Made by a program: the position numbers and the translations under genes. DNA of 64,000 bases. It comes from Oscillospiraceae bacterium. GTDB lineage: Bacteria > Bacillota > Clostridia > Oscillospirales > Acutalibacteraceae. Position 1 is the stretch's first letter. Each line of letters opens with the position of its first letter. This document shows positions 1 through 8,627 of the stretch, piece after piece. The stretch is from the NCBI GenBank assembly GCA_031271865.1, contig JAISUW010000038.1, forward strand, positions 1-64,000, given 5' to 3'. A model generated the notes under the pieces. That model was not told the DNA's origin, made no database searches, and saw only the letters and a list, made by a program, of their open reading frames with translations.

Positions 1-24
1 GCGCAAGCGGCCCCCCGGGCGGGG

Positions 25-46
25 GTGTGGGGGCGGCGCCCCCAAG
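25..46. terminator. GC-rich hairpin at the window edge
   Basis: A G-run, a short GGC spacer and a C-run (GGGGGCGGCGCCCCC, about 30-44) form a strong stem. It may terminate a gene lying to the left of the window, but no T-tract follows on the plus strand, so the role is uncertain. Confidence 0.3.
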
Positions 47-154
47 GTGGAGGAACTCACCTATCCTTTTATAAATCCCGAGGGCAAAACCCAACCAAAG
101 TGCAAACCCATACCACCCAACCAGAGGCAAGAGGCAAGAACACCACCCCACTAC

Positions 155-215
155 TTTCGTCAAATTCACGATTGTTCAAGCGAAAATACACCATTTTCTT
201 GTGATAATGCACAAA
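155..215 (+). repeat. Dispersed ~61 bp element, copy 1
   Basis: Its left end (TTTCGTCA, ACGATTGTTC) and right end (TTGTGATAATGCACAAA) match three other places in the window (13501-13560 on the minus strand, 53592-53652, 53711-53771). The middle ~20 bp differs between copies. This copy lies about 35 bp upstream of the metallophosphoesterase gene. Confidence 0.7.
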
Positions 216-250
216 CCCGGTATCGAATAAACTACTGAGGAGGGCTTTTC

Positions 251-1486
251 TTGAAGAACCGAATCGCTTGGAAGCGCATTACTGCAATTCTACTCACCTG
301 CTGCCTGCTCTGCAGCTTACTGCCGCTCGGCGCAGCCGCCAAAGCCACCGTTGGGAATCTTCGTTTCTCAGCGGAGGGCGAATTCAAAATCCTTGCCATT
401 ACGGATATGCACCAAGGTTCGCAATACCAGCCGAACATGGTGCGCTTCATCGCGGCAGCGTTGGACGCACATCAGCCCGACTTGGTCGTATTCGACGGCG
501 ACAACTTAGACGGCGAGCGTTCCGACCCCTTTGCAAGCGAGGCGCAGATGGAAACATCCATGCGCTACTTCCTGACCCCCCTCTTGGAGCGCAATGTACC
601 CTTTGTGGTGGTGCAAGGCAACCACGATGCTTCCTACGGAAGGAATTCCGGCTTTGACTCCGACGCACAGTACGCCATGTACCGCCGCATCGGCGGCAAC
701 CTGAACCTAACCCGCGACCCCGTACCCTCCCTCAACGGTACAGGCAATTGCAATGTGACCATTGCCGCTTCTGCCGGCAGCAAAACAGCAATGAACCTCT
801 ACTTCCTCGACTGTATTGAGGACAACCCCCTGCCGGAGCAGATGGAATGGATGGCGGGAATCTCCCGCAGCCTAAAAGCGCACAACGGCGGCGCAACCGT
901 ACCGTCCATGCTGTTCCAGCACATAGTGCCGGCGGAAGTCATTGAAGCGCAGACCCCCCTGCCGTTCAGTCTGGGTTCCCTGTCGCGTTCTTTCAATGAT
1001 AAGAGCTACGGATTCTTGGGGGATTTATGGAACTTCGACGGCTACCCCTTCGAGCCGGTCGGCGGCCGCAGCGCCGAAGGAGAGGTCGAAGCCATCCAAG
1101 CGCAAGGGGATATCTTCGCCGTGGTGTACGGGCACAACCACCTGAATTACTACCAGACGGTCATAAACAACACGCGGTACATCAACATTCCTTCTTGCTC
1201 TGAGCTTGGGAGTTACGGCAACTTCCTCTTCCGCGGTGCAACGCTTTTCACATTCCACGAAGGCAACCCCGCTGACTTTACGATGGAGAACGTCCCCTAC
1301 TGGAAGCTCATAAACATCCAACCCTTGACGCTCAAAGAATACTGGGACTACAGCCCCGATTTCTGCCAGCAAAAACTCTTGGAGCCGTTTTCTTTCCTTT
1401 ATTATATAGTGGAGATGGGTGCGCAGGCTGTCCTGTTCCCATTCAAATGGGTCTTCCGTGAGAACAAACCGGTATGGGTCGGATAA
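251..1486 (+). CDS. Exported calcineurin-like metallophosphoesterase
   Basis: A predicted secreted phosphoesterase of 411 residues. Residues 1-30 form a signal peptide (basic start, leucine/cysteine-rich core, cleavage near AAA). The metallophosphoesterase motifs are in order: TDMH (Asp52, His54), GDN (83-85), GNHD (123-126), a histidine in FQH (222-224) and GHNH (294-297). These residues hold the two-metal centre in this superfamily. The start is TTG, supported by a GAGGAGGG Shine-Dalgarno site a few bases upstream. The last ~30 residues contain a hydrophobic, aromatic stretch (SFLYYIVEMG...VLFPFKWVF) that could hold the protein at the membrane, and there is no LPXTG motif. The substrate cannot be read from the sequence. 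It is transcribed alone, converging on the next gene. Confidence 0.85.
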   Translation: MKNRIAWKRITAILLTCCLLCSLLPLGAAAKATVGNLRFSAEGEFKILAITDMHQGSQYQPNMVRFIAAALDAHQPDLVVFDGDNLDGERSDPFASEAQMETSMRYFLTPLLERNVPFVVVQGNHDASYGRNSGFDSDAQYAMYRRIGGNLNLTRDPVPSLNGTGNCNVTIAASAGSKTAMNLYFLDCIEDNPLPEQMEWMAGISRSLKAHNGGATVPSMLFQHIVPAEVIEAQTPLPFSLGSLSRSFNDKSYGFLGDLWNFDGYPFEPVGGRSAEGEVEAIQAQGDIFAVVYGHNHLNYYQTVINNTRYINIPSCSELGSYGNFLFRGATLFTFHEGNPADFTMENVPYWKLINIQPLTLKEYWDYSPDFCQQKLLEPFSFLYYIVEMGAQAVLFPFKWVFRENKPVWVG

Positions 1487-1495
1487 AAACGGAAT

Positions 1496-1523
1496 ACAGA
1501 TGTACGATTTTTCGTACATCTGT
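1496..1523. terminator. Bidirectional terminator hairpin
   Basis: Perfect 11-bp arms (ACAGATGTACG and CGTACATCTGT) surround a six-base ATTTTT loop. The hairpin lies between two convergent genes that end at 1486 and 1552, so it probably ends both transcripts. Confidence 0.7.
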
Positions 1524-1551
1524 AACACTTTATTCTGCCAAGCTTCAGCAC

Positions 1552-1767
1552 TCACAGATCATCTGCGTCCTGCTCCGGGGTCTCGAGGGTGTCGCCATCA
1601 TCTGTGAGGGTATCCGGCGTGCCAGTGTAGGAACCCAGCGGGTCAAACCGACCGCCGAAAGCTTCCTCTTCCGCAGGGAACTCCGCCGCTGTCTCCCACC
1701 ATGCATGGGGAACGCGCCTGTTCTTTGTCTGTCCGAACATCCGCCGAAACCAGTCTTTTCGCTGCAT
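1552..1767 (-). CDS. Small conserved clostridial protein ending in QDADDL
   Basis: A 71-residue protein of unknown function. It has a basic N-terminus (MQRKDWFRRMFG), a central HAWW motif and a long acidic C-terminal half with a GSYTGTP segment and the C-terminal PEQDADDL. I recall small clostridial proteins with the same GSYTG and QDADDL ending, so I take it as a real gene; this is recollection, not a search result. The start is ATG at 1767, because an AAAGGAG site lies about nine bases upstream; a longer TTG-started reading to 1818 has no such site. It lies alone, downstream of amt in the same direction but separated by a likely terminator. Confidence 0.7.
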   Translation of the reverse strand: MQRKDWFRRMFGQTKNRRVPHAWWETAAEFPAEEEAFGGRFDPLGSYTGTPDTLTDDGDTLETPEQDADDL

Positions 1768-1884
1768 TTTACCAAGCTCCTTTGTCAGATTGGATACTAA
1801 ACGAGTATAGTATTCCAAAGCGGGGGCTTGGTTATACTTATGCAGTCAGGGCTTTCTGTAGAACCCGCCGCTGCTGTCGGCAGC

Positions 1885-1917
1885 GAAAACAACCGGCCGC
1901 CGGACGGTTTCCGGCGG
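1885..1917 (-). terminator. Terminator after the Amt/P-II gene
   Basis: On the minus strand an 8-bp stem (CCGCCGGA / TCCGGCGG, 1897-1917) is followed by a T-rich stretch (GGTTGTTTTC). It lies about 65 bp past the stop codon of the ammonium transporter gene. Confidence 0.55.
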
Positions 1918-1980
1918 ACGGCGCTTTGGCATCCTTTGGTTTTATGTCCTGTGGGTTATGACGCAGTAGGTGGAAGAGAG

Positions 1981-3702
1981 TTACGCCTCATCCTGGAGGG
2001 CATCGAAGCCTTCCTCACCGGTGCGGACTTTGATGACATTCTCCACATCGTAGATGAAGAGCTTGCCGTCGCCGTAGTTGCCGGTGTACAGTGCTTTCTT
2101 GACCGTATCGGTGAGGACATCGGTCGGTATCTTGCAGATGACAATATCCACCTTGACCTTTGGCAGCAGACGGGTCTCGACGGGTTGGCCGCGGTAGTAT
2201 TCTTTCGGCTGACCTTTCTGCATTCCGTAGCCCATGACGTGGGTGACGGTGATGCCGGTGATGCCGATGCTGTCCAGCGCATCCTGGAGCTTGGAGAGCC
2301 GCTCGGGCTTGGTGACGATGGTGACTTTGGTCATCTTCGCACCCGGCGTGGAGGAGTTGGCCACTTTTACGGCAGCCTCTGCCGGGACTGCACCTTCCGG
2401 CACTTCCTCATCGGGCGTGTCGAAGTCATGGACGGCGGAATCGAAGTCCGGGTAGGCCTCGTTGCCGTGCTCGCCGATATCCAAGCCCTCGATTTCCTCT
2501 TTGGCTGTCACGCGGATGCCCATGGTTTTCTTGAGGAGAAGCCACACGGCAGCAGAGCCGAGGAAGCCGAAGACTGCTACGGCCAGAACACCCAGCGTCT
2601 GCACGCCTAAGAGCCGGAAGCCGCCGCCGTTGAACAGCCCATTGGCGGGGGAGAGCGTTGTGACTCCCTCTTTTGCGAAGAGACCGATGGCGATGGTCCC
2701 AAGGAAGCCATGCACCAAGTGGACGGAGGTGGCACCGACTGGGTCATCCACGTGAAACTTATCGAACATAAGTACGGAGAATACAACGATCACACCGCTG
2801 ACGGCACCGAGGAGCATGGCTACGGGAATGCTCACATATGCTGCGCCGGGCGTGATGATGACCAGCCCGGCCAAGCAGCCGTTGATGGTCATACCAAGGT
2901 CGGGCTTGCCTATCTTCAGCCATGCCGTGGCGGTAGAGGTCAGGATGGCGACGACGGCAGCGGTGTTGGTGGTGAGGAGGACGTGTGCCACGTCACCCGG
3001 TTCGGCAAAGGAGAGCGTCGAGCCGGGGTTGAAGCCGAACCAGCCCAGCCACAGCACAAACACACCGATGACAGCGAGGCTCATGTTGTGCCCCGGGATA
3101 GCCTTGGCTTTGCCGTTCTTGCCGTACTTGCCGATGCGCGGCCCGAGAATCATGGCACCTGCAAGCGCGGCGATGCCGCCCAAGCCGTGTACGACCGTCC
3201 CGCCGGCGAAGTCTTGGAAGCCCATGTCCGCCAGCCAGCCGCCACCCCAAATCCAGTGCCCGACGATCGGGTATATCACCAGCGTGAGCGCGAATGAGAA
3301 GATGATAAATGCCACGTACTTCACGCGCTCCGCAACGGCACCGGAGACTATTGTCGCCGCCGTGCCGCAGAACACGAGCTGCCAGAAGAACTTAATCCAG
3401 AACGTAATCGGCGAACCGAGCAGGAGGGTATCCGGATTGGTGTACCACTCCGGGATGTTGCCGAGAATCCAGAGGTTCTGCGTGCCGACAAAGGGGTTGT
3501 CCGAGCCGAACATCAGCCCGAAGCCCAGCACCATAAACCCAAGGGAGGAAACAGCGAAGACAATAAAATTCTTGGAGAGAATATTGACGGCGTTTTTGGC
3601 GCGGGCCATGCCGCTCTCTACGGAGGCAAAGCCGAGGTTCATCCAGAACACAAGGAATGCCGCGATGGCTACCCATAAAGTATCAATGACTACTTGACTC
3701 AA
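1981..3702 (-). CDS. amt: Ammonium transporter fused to a C-terminal P-II domain
   Basis: Imports ammonium across the cytoplasmic membrane. Residues 1 to ~405 are an Amt/MEP/Rh channel with about eleven membrane helices and typical segments such as WGGGWL, HGLGG and LGWFGFNPGS. A ~50-residue acidic linker leads to a P-II (GlnB/GlnK) domain in residues ~455-565. This has a T-loop (QKGQPKEYYRGQPVETRLLPKV) and the ATP/2-oxoglutarate-binding TGNYGDGKLF loop. The position of the uridylylated Tyr51 of GlnB is Val, so control by uridylylation is unlikely. The fusion suggests that the gate is covalently attached to its own regulator. The start is TTG behind AAAGGAAG. At 573 residues it is far longer than plain Amt (~400-450). 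A strong promoter and a leader terminator lie upstream. Confidence 0.93.
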   Translation of the reverse strand: MSQVVIDTLWVAIAAFLVFWMNLGFASVESGMARAKNAVNILSKNFIVFAVSSLGFMVLGFGLMFGSDNPFVGTQNLWILGNIPEWYTNPDTLLLGSPITFWIKFFWQLVFCGTAATIVSGAVAERVKYVAFIIFSFALTLVIYPIVGHWIWGGGWLADMGFQDFAGGTVVHGLGGIAALAGAMILGPRIGKYGKNGKAKAIPGHNMSLAVIGVFVLWLGWFGFNPGSTLSFAEPGDVAHVLLTTNTAAVVAILTSTATAWLKIGKPDLGMTINGCLAGLVIITPGAAYVSIPVAMLLGAVSGVIVVFSVLMFDKFHVDDPVGATSVHLVHGFLGTIAIGLFAKEGVTTLSPANGLFNGGGFRLLGVQTLGVLAVAVFGFLGSAAVWLLLKKTMGIRVTAKEEIEGLDIGEHGNEAYPDFDSAVHDFDTPDEEVPEGAVPAEAAVKVANSSTPGAKMTKVTIVTKPERLSKLQDALDSIGITGITVTHVMGYGMQKGQPKEYYRGQPVETRLLPKVKVDIVICKIPTDVLTDTVKKALYTGNYGDGKLFIYDVENVIKVRTGEEGFDALQDEA

Positions 3703-3820
3703 TTTGACAGCTTCCTTTCATAGTCCCCCCATCTCCCGACGGAGGCAGATAATAAAATGCGCCGAAGGCTTATACACCAACCATTTCGGGGGGGTTCTAC
3801 CTGCCCGGGGGCCCATCCGG

Positions 3821-3849
3821 ACAAAAGAAACCGCCTTCCGAAAGGCAGT
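3821..3849 (-). terminator. Leader terminator (possible attenuator) of amt
   Basis: In the amt leader an 8-bp stem with a TCGG loop (3830-3849) is followed on the minus strand by TTTCTTTTGT. It lies ~20-50 bases after the predicted transcription start and ~120 bases before the gene. Transcription must pass it to reach amt, so it may be a regulated terminator. Confidence 0.6.
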
Positions 3850-3877
3850 CAACCGACACCTTCGTCGCATTGTCCAT

Positions 3878-3906
3878 ATTGTAACATATCTGTAAGGATT
3901 TGTCAA
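3878..3906 (-). promoter_or_regulatory. amt promoter
   Basis: TTGACA, 17 bp, TACAAT on the minus strand. The predicted RNA start is near 3871, giving a leader of about 170 bases before the TTG start of amt. Confidence 0.8.
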
Positions 3907-3953
3907 TAGCTTTGGAATATTTTTTCGCCGGACCGCTCGCTGACGGCTATCCC

Positions 3954-4814
3954 TTACTGTGCCTCGGCCGATTCGGCATAGCGGTACACGCGGACATAGT
4001 CGATGATGTAATCTGTTGCCGGACCGGTGACACCGGTCTCGGTGGCGTTGTCCCAATCGGTTTCTACGCTGAGCCACAAGAACTCCGGGACGCGGCTGAC
4101 GCCTCCCGCCGTTGTATGCTCGGTTTCCATGCCATCTATATAGAAGGTATAGCCGCTTTCATTCCACTCCAGCCCATAGGTGTGGTAGACACTGTAGGGA
4201 TTGCTGACAGCATAAGGCTTGCCCCAACTGCCTTGCTGCCAGCTCTCCCCCTTCTCTCCGTAGCCGTTCCAGTACATATTGGAGGCTACACAGTTCTTGA
4301 ACAGGCGGTCGGGCTCATAGAACGGGCTCTCGAACACATCTATTTCCGTGCCGTCCTCGCCGGCACCGTTCTCGTTGGTGACACCGTTGCAATAGAGCCA
4401 AAACGCCGCCCACATATCCGTGCCGGCCGGCAGGATGGCGCGCACCTCAAAGTAGCCGTAGCATTGGCTGAAGCTGTTGCGCGTGTCTATCCCGCAACTG
4501 TACCACCCCGCAGGGTTTGCGCCGATGCCCTCCGGAATATAAGCAGTCCTTATGTGCAGCTTGCCACCCTCCACGATGCACTGCGCCAAGTCCCAGTATC
4601 CGTCGCGGCGTTTGACGGGGGATGTGCCGCCGTAGATACCCCACACGTCCGTATTGAGTGCAGAGCCGGAAAACTCATCATGCCATGCCAATTCGAACTT
4701 CGTCAAATCCACACGCTTGGCACCGTTGGGCAGGCACGGCACGCCGAAGAAGGACAACAAAGCGTTCAACCCGGCCAGTAGGACAGAAACAAGACTTATC
4801 CGGAGTTGCTTCAT
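3954..4814 (-). CDS. Exported GH16-family glycoside hydrolase
   Basis: A 286-residue enzyme of glycoside hydrolase family 16, the beta-glucanase/laminarinase fold. Residues ~5-25 form an N-terminal hydrophobic segment for export. The signature GTEIDVFES contains nucleophile Glu157 and acid/base Glu162 in the EIDxFE arrangement of the laminarinase-type subgroup. Other family features are WHDEFSG, GYFEVRAILP, AFWLY and the closing YIIDYVRVYRY strand. The likely substrate is a beta-1,3- or mixed-linkage beta-glucan, inferred from the family only. An ATG start follows GGGGGGAG. It lies downstream of the DUF4838 gene on the same strand. The gap between them holds a duplicated copy of that gene's 3' end. 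Confidence 0.9.
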   Translation of the reverse strand: MKQLRISLVSVLLAGLNALLSFFGVPCLPNGAKRVDLTKFELAWHDEFSGSALNTDVWGIYGGTSPVKRRDGYWDLAQCIVEGGKLHIRTAYIPEGIGANPAGWYSCGIDTRNSFSQCYGYFEVRAILPAGTDMWAAFWLYCNGVTNENGAGEDGTEIDVFESPFYEPDRLFKNCVASNMYWNGYGEKGESWQQGSWGKPYAVSNPYSVYHTYGLEWNESGYTFYIDGMETEHTTAGGVSRVPEFLWLSVETDWDNATETGVTGPATDYIIDYVRVYRYAESAEAQ

Positions 4815-4816
4815 CC

Positions 4817-5062
4817 GCGGACTCCCCCCTCATTCCCTGCGGCGCTTGCAGGTAAGAACTCAAACAAGCTACGCGCCCCAACTGTTGGCGTACTCGCCGT
4901 GTACAGGCCCCTCCGCTTGCAGTAGTTTCGATTCGCTGAGCGGACTCCCCCCTCATTCCCTGCGGCGCTTGCAGGTAAGAACTCAAACAAGCTACGCGCC
5001 CCAACTGTTGGCGTACTCGCCGAGCACAGGCTCCTCCGCTTGCAATAGTTTCGTTTCGCTGA
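4817..5062. repeat. 123-bp tandem duplication of the DUF4838 gene 3' end
   Basis: Two copies (4817-4939 and 4940-5062) are in direct tandem. The first 83 bases are identical and about five differences fall in the last 40. The unit holds the last codons of the DUF4838 gene plus the spacer with the Shine-Dalgarno sequence used by the GH16 gene. The copy at 4940-5062 contains the functional gene end. The other is a 41-codon remnant that still reads LLQAEGPVHGEYANSWGA and a stop in the same frame. Confidence 0.9.
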
Positions 5063-7151
5063 AGCGCGTTATGCCGTACGCTTTGAAGTCGCGGTAGAGT
5101 TGGATATTCGCTTCCAACACCGCCTCCGCTTCGAGGGTGTCGGCAAACTCGCCTTGGTGCGTTGAACTCTTGAAGTAGCGCCAGCTCAGCCGGGACATCT
5201 CCAGATGACGCAGCATTGCTGCATCTTGGGTGGAGGCAATGGCCTCTTCCCAGAGCTTATCCATGTAGGCGACCTCTTTATCTGATAACTCCATAATCAA
5301 ACCGTCGCCCGGGTCGCGGTAAATGGTCATGGCGGGGGATTGCCCGGTGAAGATATATACAATATTTTCCCATAGCTGCGGGAAGTAGGAGCCGTGTGTC
5401 AATTTGTGCATCCAACTGGATGGCAGCCATAAATTCGTCAGCAGCGATGTTTTCTTATTGCCTGCGTTCTCGGAACACATCCGCAGGAACTCCTTGATGT
5501 ACTGCCAGCCCTCGCCGTAATAAGCTTTCAGGAAGCCGTTCATCTCTGCATCAAAATCCAAATCCGGGTTATACAGCAGGCGGGCCAGCAGGTAGGCACG
5601 AAGTTCCGCAAACTCGCTGTTGCAGGAGGCGGCGGAGTAATTGCCTTCCTCATATACACCTTTCACGTGGTTGTCACGGAAGAACTGCATATTGGCTTGG
5701 AGAACTTGGAAATTCGGGAAGATACAGTTATAATGCGCGTAATTGGTGGTATAGTCCCAGACATAGAGCGTCTTGGCGAGGGAGGCCCAGGTCTGAATGT
5801 CCGCCGCAAACTTCTTGTTTGTGGCGCAGTTGGGGTCATTCAGCGGGTGGGCGAAGCAGCACTCAATGCTGCAAAGGCGGACAATCACGTTGTCGCGCGG
5901 TTGGATGGTTTTCGGCGGGGTACGGGTGTATTGGTACGCAAACGTATCCAGCAGTATGCCATCCATGGCGGGGTCTTTGGCGAGCTCTTCGCTCACCTTA
6001 TTTATAAACCAGATGTTGGTACCGGCCTGCGAGCCTTCCGCTTCGTCTATGGCGGCGCAGTTGGGGCACTGGCAGTAGGTTTGGTTGTCGTGCTGGGTGA
6101 GGCAAACGATGCGTTTGTCGGGCTGGCTTTGGTCACGGCTAAGCCACAGCGCTTTCACTTGCTGCACCACAATCTGCAGGACATCGGGGTTGGTCAGGCA
6201 GAGTTGTGTGCCTATGCGCACACCTGTGCCCTCGGGGACTTGGTGGCCATAGGCGCCCCAACCGTCATCCCCGCGGTCGGAAAACTCTGTGGGGTCGGCG
6301 CGCCATGCATAGTATTCGGGGTGGCTGTCAAAGTAGGTGGCTACACGCACGAACTGTGTGGTATAGGTATGGGCGAAGCTGTTGATGTAGCCGAAGTTGC
6401 CGCCTTGCGCGGGGCTTAAATAACGATAGGAATTGCCGTTGAGGGCATTGGCCATGCTGTAGGCGGCGTTGGCCGGCGAAATCCAGTCCGTCTCGCGGTA
6501 CTGCAAATCGGGTACATATGTGCGGTTGTATCCAACCGGGATGGTGAGGACATTCTCCGCCGCCGGGGTGACAATCAAGTCTTTTGTGTACCAATGGCAG
6601 TTGAAGAAGTGCTCCAAGAAGTAATAGCAGCCGTAGAGTGTCCCTCTGCCCCCACCGCCGTATATGTAGAGCTTCCCGGCACCATGTTCGTAGCTGACGG
6701 CGTAGCCGTCCGTTGTAAGCTTCGTGCGGTCAAAGGGGGTTGCCTCGCGTGCGGTCTGACCGACGATGATTTCTTTCGCCTGCGGCGCAGTACTGTCGTT
6801 TACAACGGTCAGGGTTACGCCGGTGCAGGCTGCCAAGGTATTCTTCAGCAGATTCGCCGCCGTGGCACCGACCGCATCGCTTGTGCTGTAGACAATCTGC
6901 CAGCCGTCCAGCGAGACATCCGTACCTACAAGCTCCACGATAGCCGCCTCCGGTTCGGGTACAAAGTCCGCTATATCCGGGTCGAAGAGGCTTTGGATGG
7001 GGGCGCATATGAAATTGAAGACGGAGAAACAGGACAGTATCGCCGCCCAAATCTTCACCCACATGGCATCCAAGACACCGTAGAATACGCTCCAATCATC
7101 GATTTGGAATGTGAAAGACTGCCAATACGCCCAGATTTGATCCCATGTCAT
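4992..7151 (-). CDS. DUF4838 domain protein, membrane-associated
   Basis: A 719-residue protein with a DUF4838-type layout. An N-terminal region with a hydrophobic segment (~33-52) is followed by an alpha/beta domain like the N-terminal domain of GH20 and GH67 enzymes (LVGTDVSLDG...NLLKNTLAACTGVTL...IIVGQT, ~75-190). A large TIM-barrel-like region follows, with the cysteine motif CQCPNC and the segments DTFAYQYTR and VYEEGNY. The family is found in carbohydrate-degradation loci, but to my knowledge its activity is not established. The GH16 neighbour supports a role in extracellular polysaccharide use. It is transcribed from its own promoter at 7266-7294, and its 3' end has been tandemly duplicated. 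Confidence 0.8.
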   Translation of the reverse strand: MTWDQIWAYWQSFTFQIDDWSVFYGVLDAMWVKIWAAILSCFSVFNFICAPIQSLFDPDIADFVPEPEAAIVELVGTDVSLDGWQIVYSTSDAVGATAANLLKNTLAACTGVTLTVVNDSTAPQAKEIIVGQTAREATPFDRTKLTTDGYAVSYEHGAGKLYIYGGGGRGTLYGCYYFLEHFFNCHWYTKDLIVTPAAENVLTIPVGYNRTYVPDLQYRETDWISPANAAYSMANALNGNSYRYLSPAQGGNFGYINSFAHTYTTQFVRVATYFDSHPEYYAWRADPTEFSDRGDDGWGAYGHQVPEGTGVRIGTQLCLTNPDVLQIVVQQVKALWLSRDQSQPDKRIVCLTQHDNQTYCQCPNCAAIDEAEGSQAGTNIWFINKVSEELAKDPAMDGILLDTFAYQYTRTPPKTIQPRDNVIVRLCSIECCFAHPLNDPNCATNKKFAADIQTWASLAKTLYVWDYTTNYAHYNCIFPNFQVLQANMQFFRDNHVKGVYEEGNYSAASCNSEFAELRAYLLARLLYNPDLDFDAEMNGFLKAYYGEGWQYIKEFLRMCSENAGNKKTSLLTNLWLPSSWMHKLTHGSYFPQLWENIVYIFTGQSPAMTIYRDPGDGLIMELSDKEVAYMDKLWEEAIASTQDAAMLRHLEMSRLSWRYFKSSTHQGEFADTLEAEAVLEANIQLYRDFKAYGITRFSETKLLQAEEPVLGEYANSWGA

Positions 7152-7265
7152 ACCGTATCACGCCTTTGTTTCAAAATGGTTCCCCGATATATCGGAGGAT
7201 TCTCAGTACTGTCTGCGGATTTCTGCGGATTTCTGCGCTTGGTAAGCGCAGGGGCTTATATAATT

Positions 7266-7294
7266 ATTGTAACATGATTATGAATGCTTGTCAA
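7266..7294 (-). promoter_or_regulatory. Promoter of the DUF4838 gene
   Basis: TTGACA, 17 bp, TACAAT on the minus strand, about 115 bp upstream of the start codon. Confidence 0.75.
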
Positions 7295-7397
7295 GTGATT
7301 TTGGGGGATTTGTTACAAATGTCTTTTTTCTTTACTATCCGGCATCTTTATAACCATATCTTTATAACTTTTACGTCTGTTGCGTTGATTATTTCCC

Positions 7398-7426
7398 TTG
7401 ACACGCCTTCCATAATCTGTTATAAT
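7398..7426 (+). promoter_or_regulatory. Promoter of the aldo/keto reductase gene
   Basis: TTGACA, 17 bp, TATAAT, a perfect vegetative consensus, about 67 bp upstream of the ATG at 7494. Confidence 0.85.
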
Positions 7427-7493
7427 ACTTTCACGCAAGCGAAAAATCGGAAACTTTAGCGGGGTGCATTAAACGCAGCGCAGGAGGATAGCT

Positions 7494-8627
7494 ATGATAT
7501 ACCGCAATTACGGCAAACGGTCCGGTGAGAAGATTTCCGCTCTCGGGTTCGGCTGTATGCGCCTGCCGGAAACAGAGAAAGACGGCAAATGGAGCATTGA
7601 TGAGGAGCAGACCATCCCATTGCTGCGCCGCGCCAAAGAACTCGGCGTAAACTACTTTGATACCGGGCTGTATTATTGTCACCAGAACTCGGAGGCGGCG
7701 GTCGGTAAGGCCGTGAAGCCTTTCCGGGAGGAGATTCTGCTCTCCACCAAGTGCCCCATGGGCTTGGTTTCCAAAACCAAGGACTACCGCGCCCAATTGG
7801 AACGCTCCCTCAAAACCATGGGTTCGGATTATATCGATTTTTATCACTTCTGGTCCTTAGACCGAACCGCTTTCGATTCCAAAGTCATGAAACTGGGTCT
7901 GATTGACGAAGCGCTGAAGCTCAAGGAAGAAGGCTTGATTCGGCATATTTCGTTCTCTTTCCATGACGACGCGGAGGTGATTCGGCACATTATCGATACC
8001 GGTAAGGTGTTTGAAACCATGCTGGTGCAGTATAACCTCCTTGACCGCGCCAATGAGGAGATGATCGCGTATGCGGCTTCGCAGGGCTTGGGCGTGTGTA
8101 TTATGGGTCCGGTGGGCGGCGGAAGGCTCGCCGCTCCGACCGGTTTGGCCGGACGTATCCTCGGCGAAAGCGGCAAAACTTGGCCGACCTATGAGCTTGC
8201 TCTGCGCTTTGTGCTGGGTAACCCGAATGTCAGCTGTGCGCTCTCCGGTATGGGCAGCTTGGAACAGTTGGAGCAAAACGCGAAAATTGCTTCGGATGAA
8301 ACGCCCCTCACAGAGGCGGAATGGAAACAAATCGGTGACAGCTTGGAACAAATCCGTAAGTTCTCCGGGCTTTACTGCACCGGTTGCGCGTACTGCCAGC
8401 CCTGCCCCGCAGGAATTGACATCCCCAAAATCTTTTCATGCTACACCATGCACAATGTTTATGAACTCTCCAAGCTCGCCAAAGAGGAATGGAATAACTA
8501 TATGCGTAAGGTCGGTCTCACCCTCGCCCATTGCAAAAACTGCGGTATCTGCGAACGCAAATGCCCGCAGCACATCAAAGTCCGGGAAGAACTCGGCCGC
8601 GTGGAGGGAGTTTTGGCACGCCTATGA
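7494..8627 (+). CDS. Aldo/keto reductase with C-terminal ferredoxin domain
   Basis: A cytosolic 377-residue oxidoreductase. Residues 1 to ~285 form an aldo/keto reductase TIM barrel: GFGCMRLP, then the active-site residues Asp56 and Tyr60/61 (NYFDTGLYY), Lys86 (STKCP) and His118 (DFYHFW). The C-terminal ~90 residues carry two cysteine clusters, CTGCAYCQPC (295-304) and CKNCGICERKC (347-357), as in the ferredoxin-linked subgroup common in Clostridia. The physiological substrate is unknown. The start is the ATG preceded by AGGAGG. The stop overlaps the next start (ATGA), so translation with the ECF S component is probably coupled. Confidence 0.92.
   Translation: MIYRNYGKRSGEKISALGFGCMRLPETEKDGKWSIDEEQTIPLLRRAKELGVNYFDTGLYYCHQNSEAAVGKAVKPFREEILLSTKCPMGLVSKTKDYRAQLERSLKTMGSDYIDFYHFWSLDRTAFDSKVMKLGLIDEALKLKEEGLIRHISFSFHDDAEVIRHIIDTGKVFETMLVQYNLLDRANEEMIAYAASQGLGVCIMGPVGGGRLAAPTGLAGRILGESGKTWPTYELALRFVLGNPNVSCALSGMGSLEQLEQNAKIASDETPLTEAEWKQIGDSLEQIRKFSGLYCTGCAYCQPCPAGIDIPKIFSCYTMHNVYELSKLAKEEWNNYMRKVGLTLAHCKNCGICERKCPQHIKVREELGRVEGVLARL

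Larger units (their letters stand above)
7152..7493. other. Divergent intergenic region (342 bp)
   Basis: Holds two divergent promoters (7266-7294 minus, 7398-7426 plus), a hairpin in the minus-strand leader (CTGCGCTT...AAGCGCAG, about 7227-7247) and two copies of GCGGATTTCT near 7207-7228. No gene is seen. Confidence 0.6.

Noticed and set aside
1828..2610. Plus-strand frame of 260 codons opposite the P-II part of amt
   Set aside because: It lies antisense to a confidently identified conserved gene and shows no protein family signature of its own.
4654..5097. Plus-strand frame across the tandem duplication with an internal repeated peptide
   Set aside because: The repeat is simply the 123-bp duplication (41 codons) read in another frame, and it overlaps GH16 and DUF4838 coding sequence.
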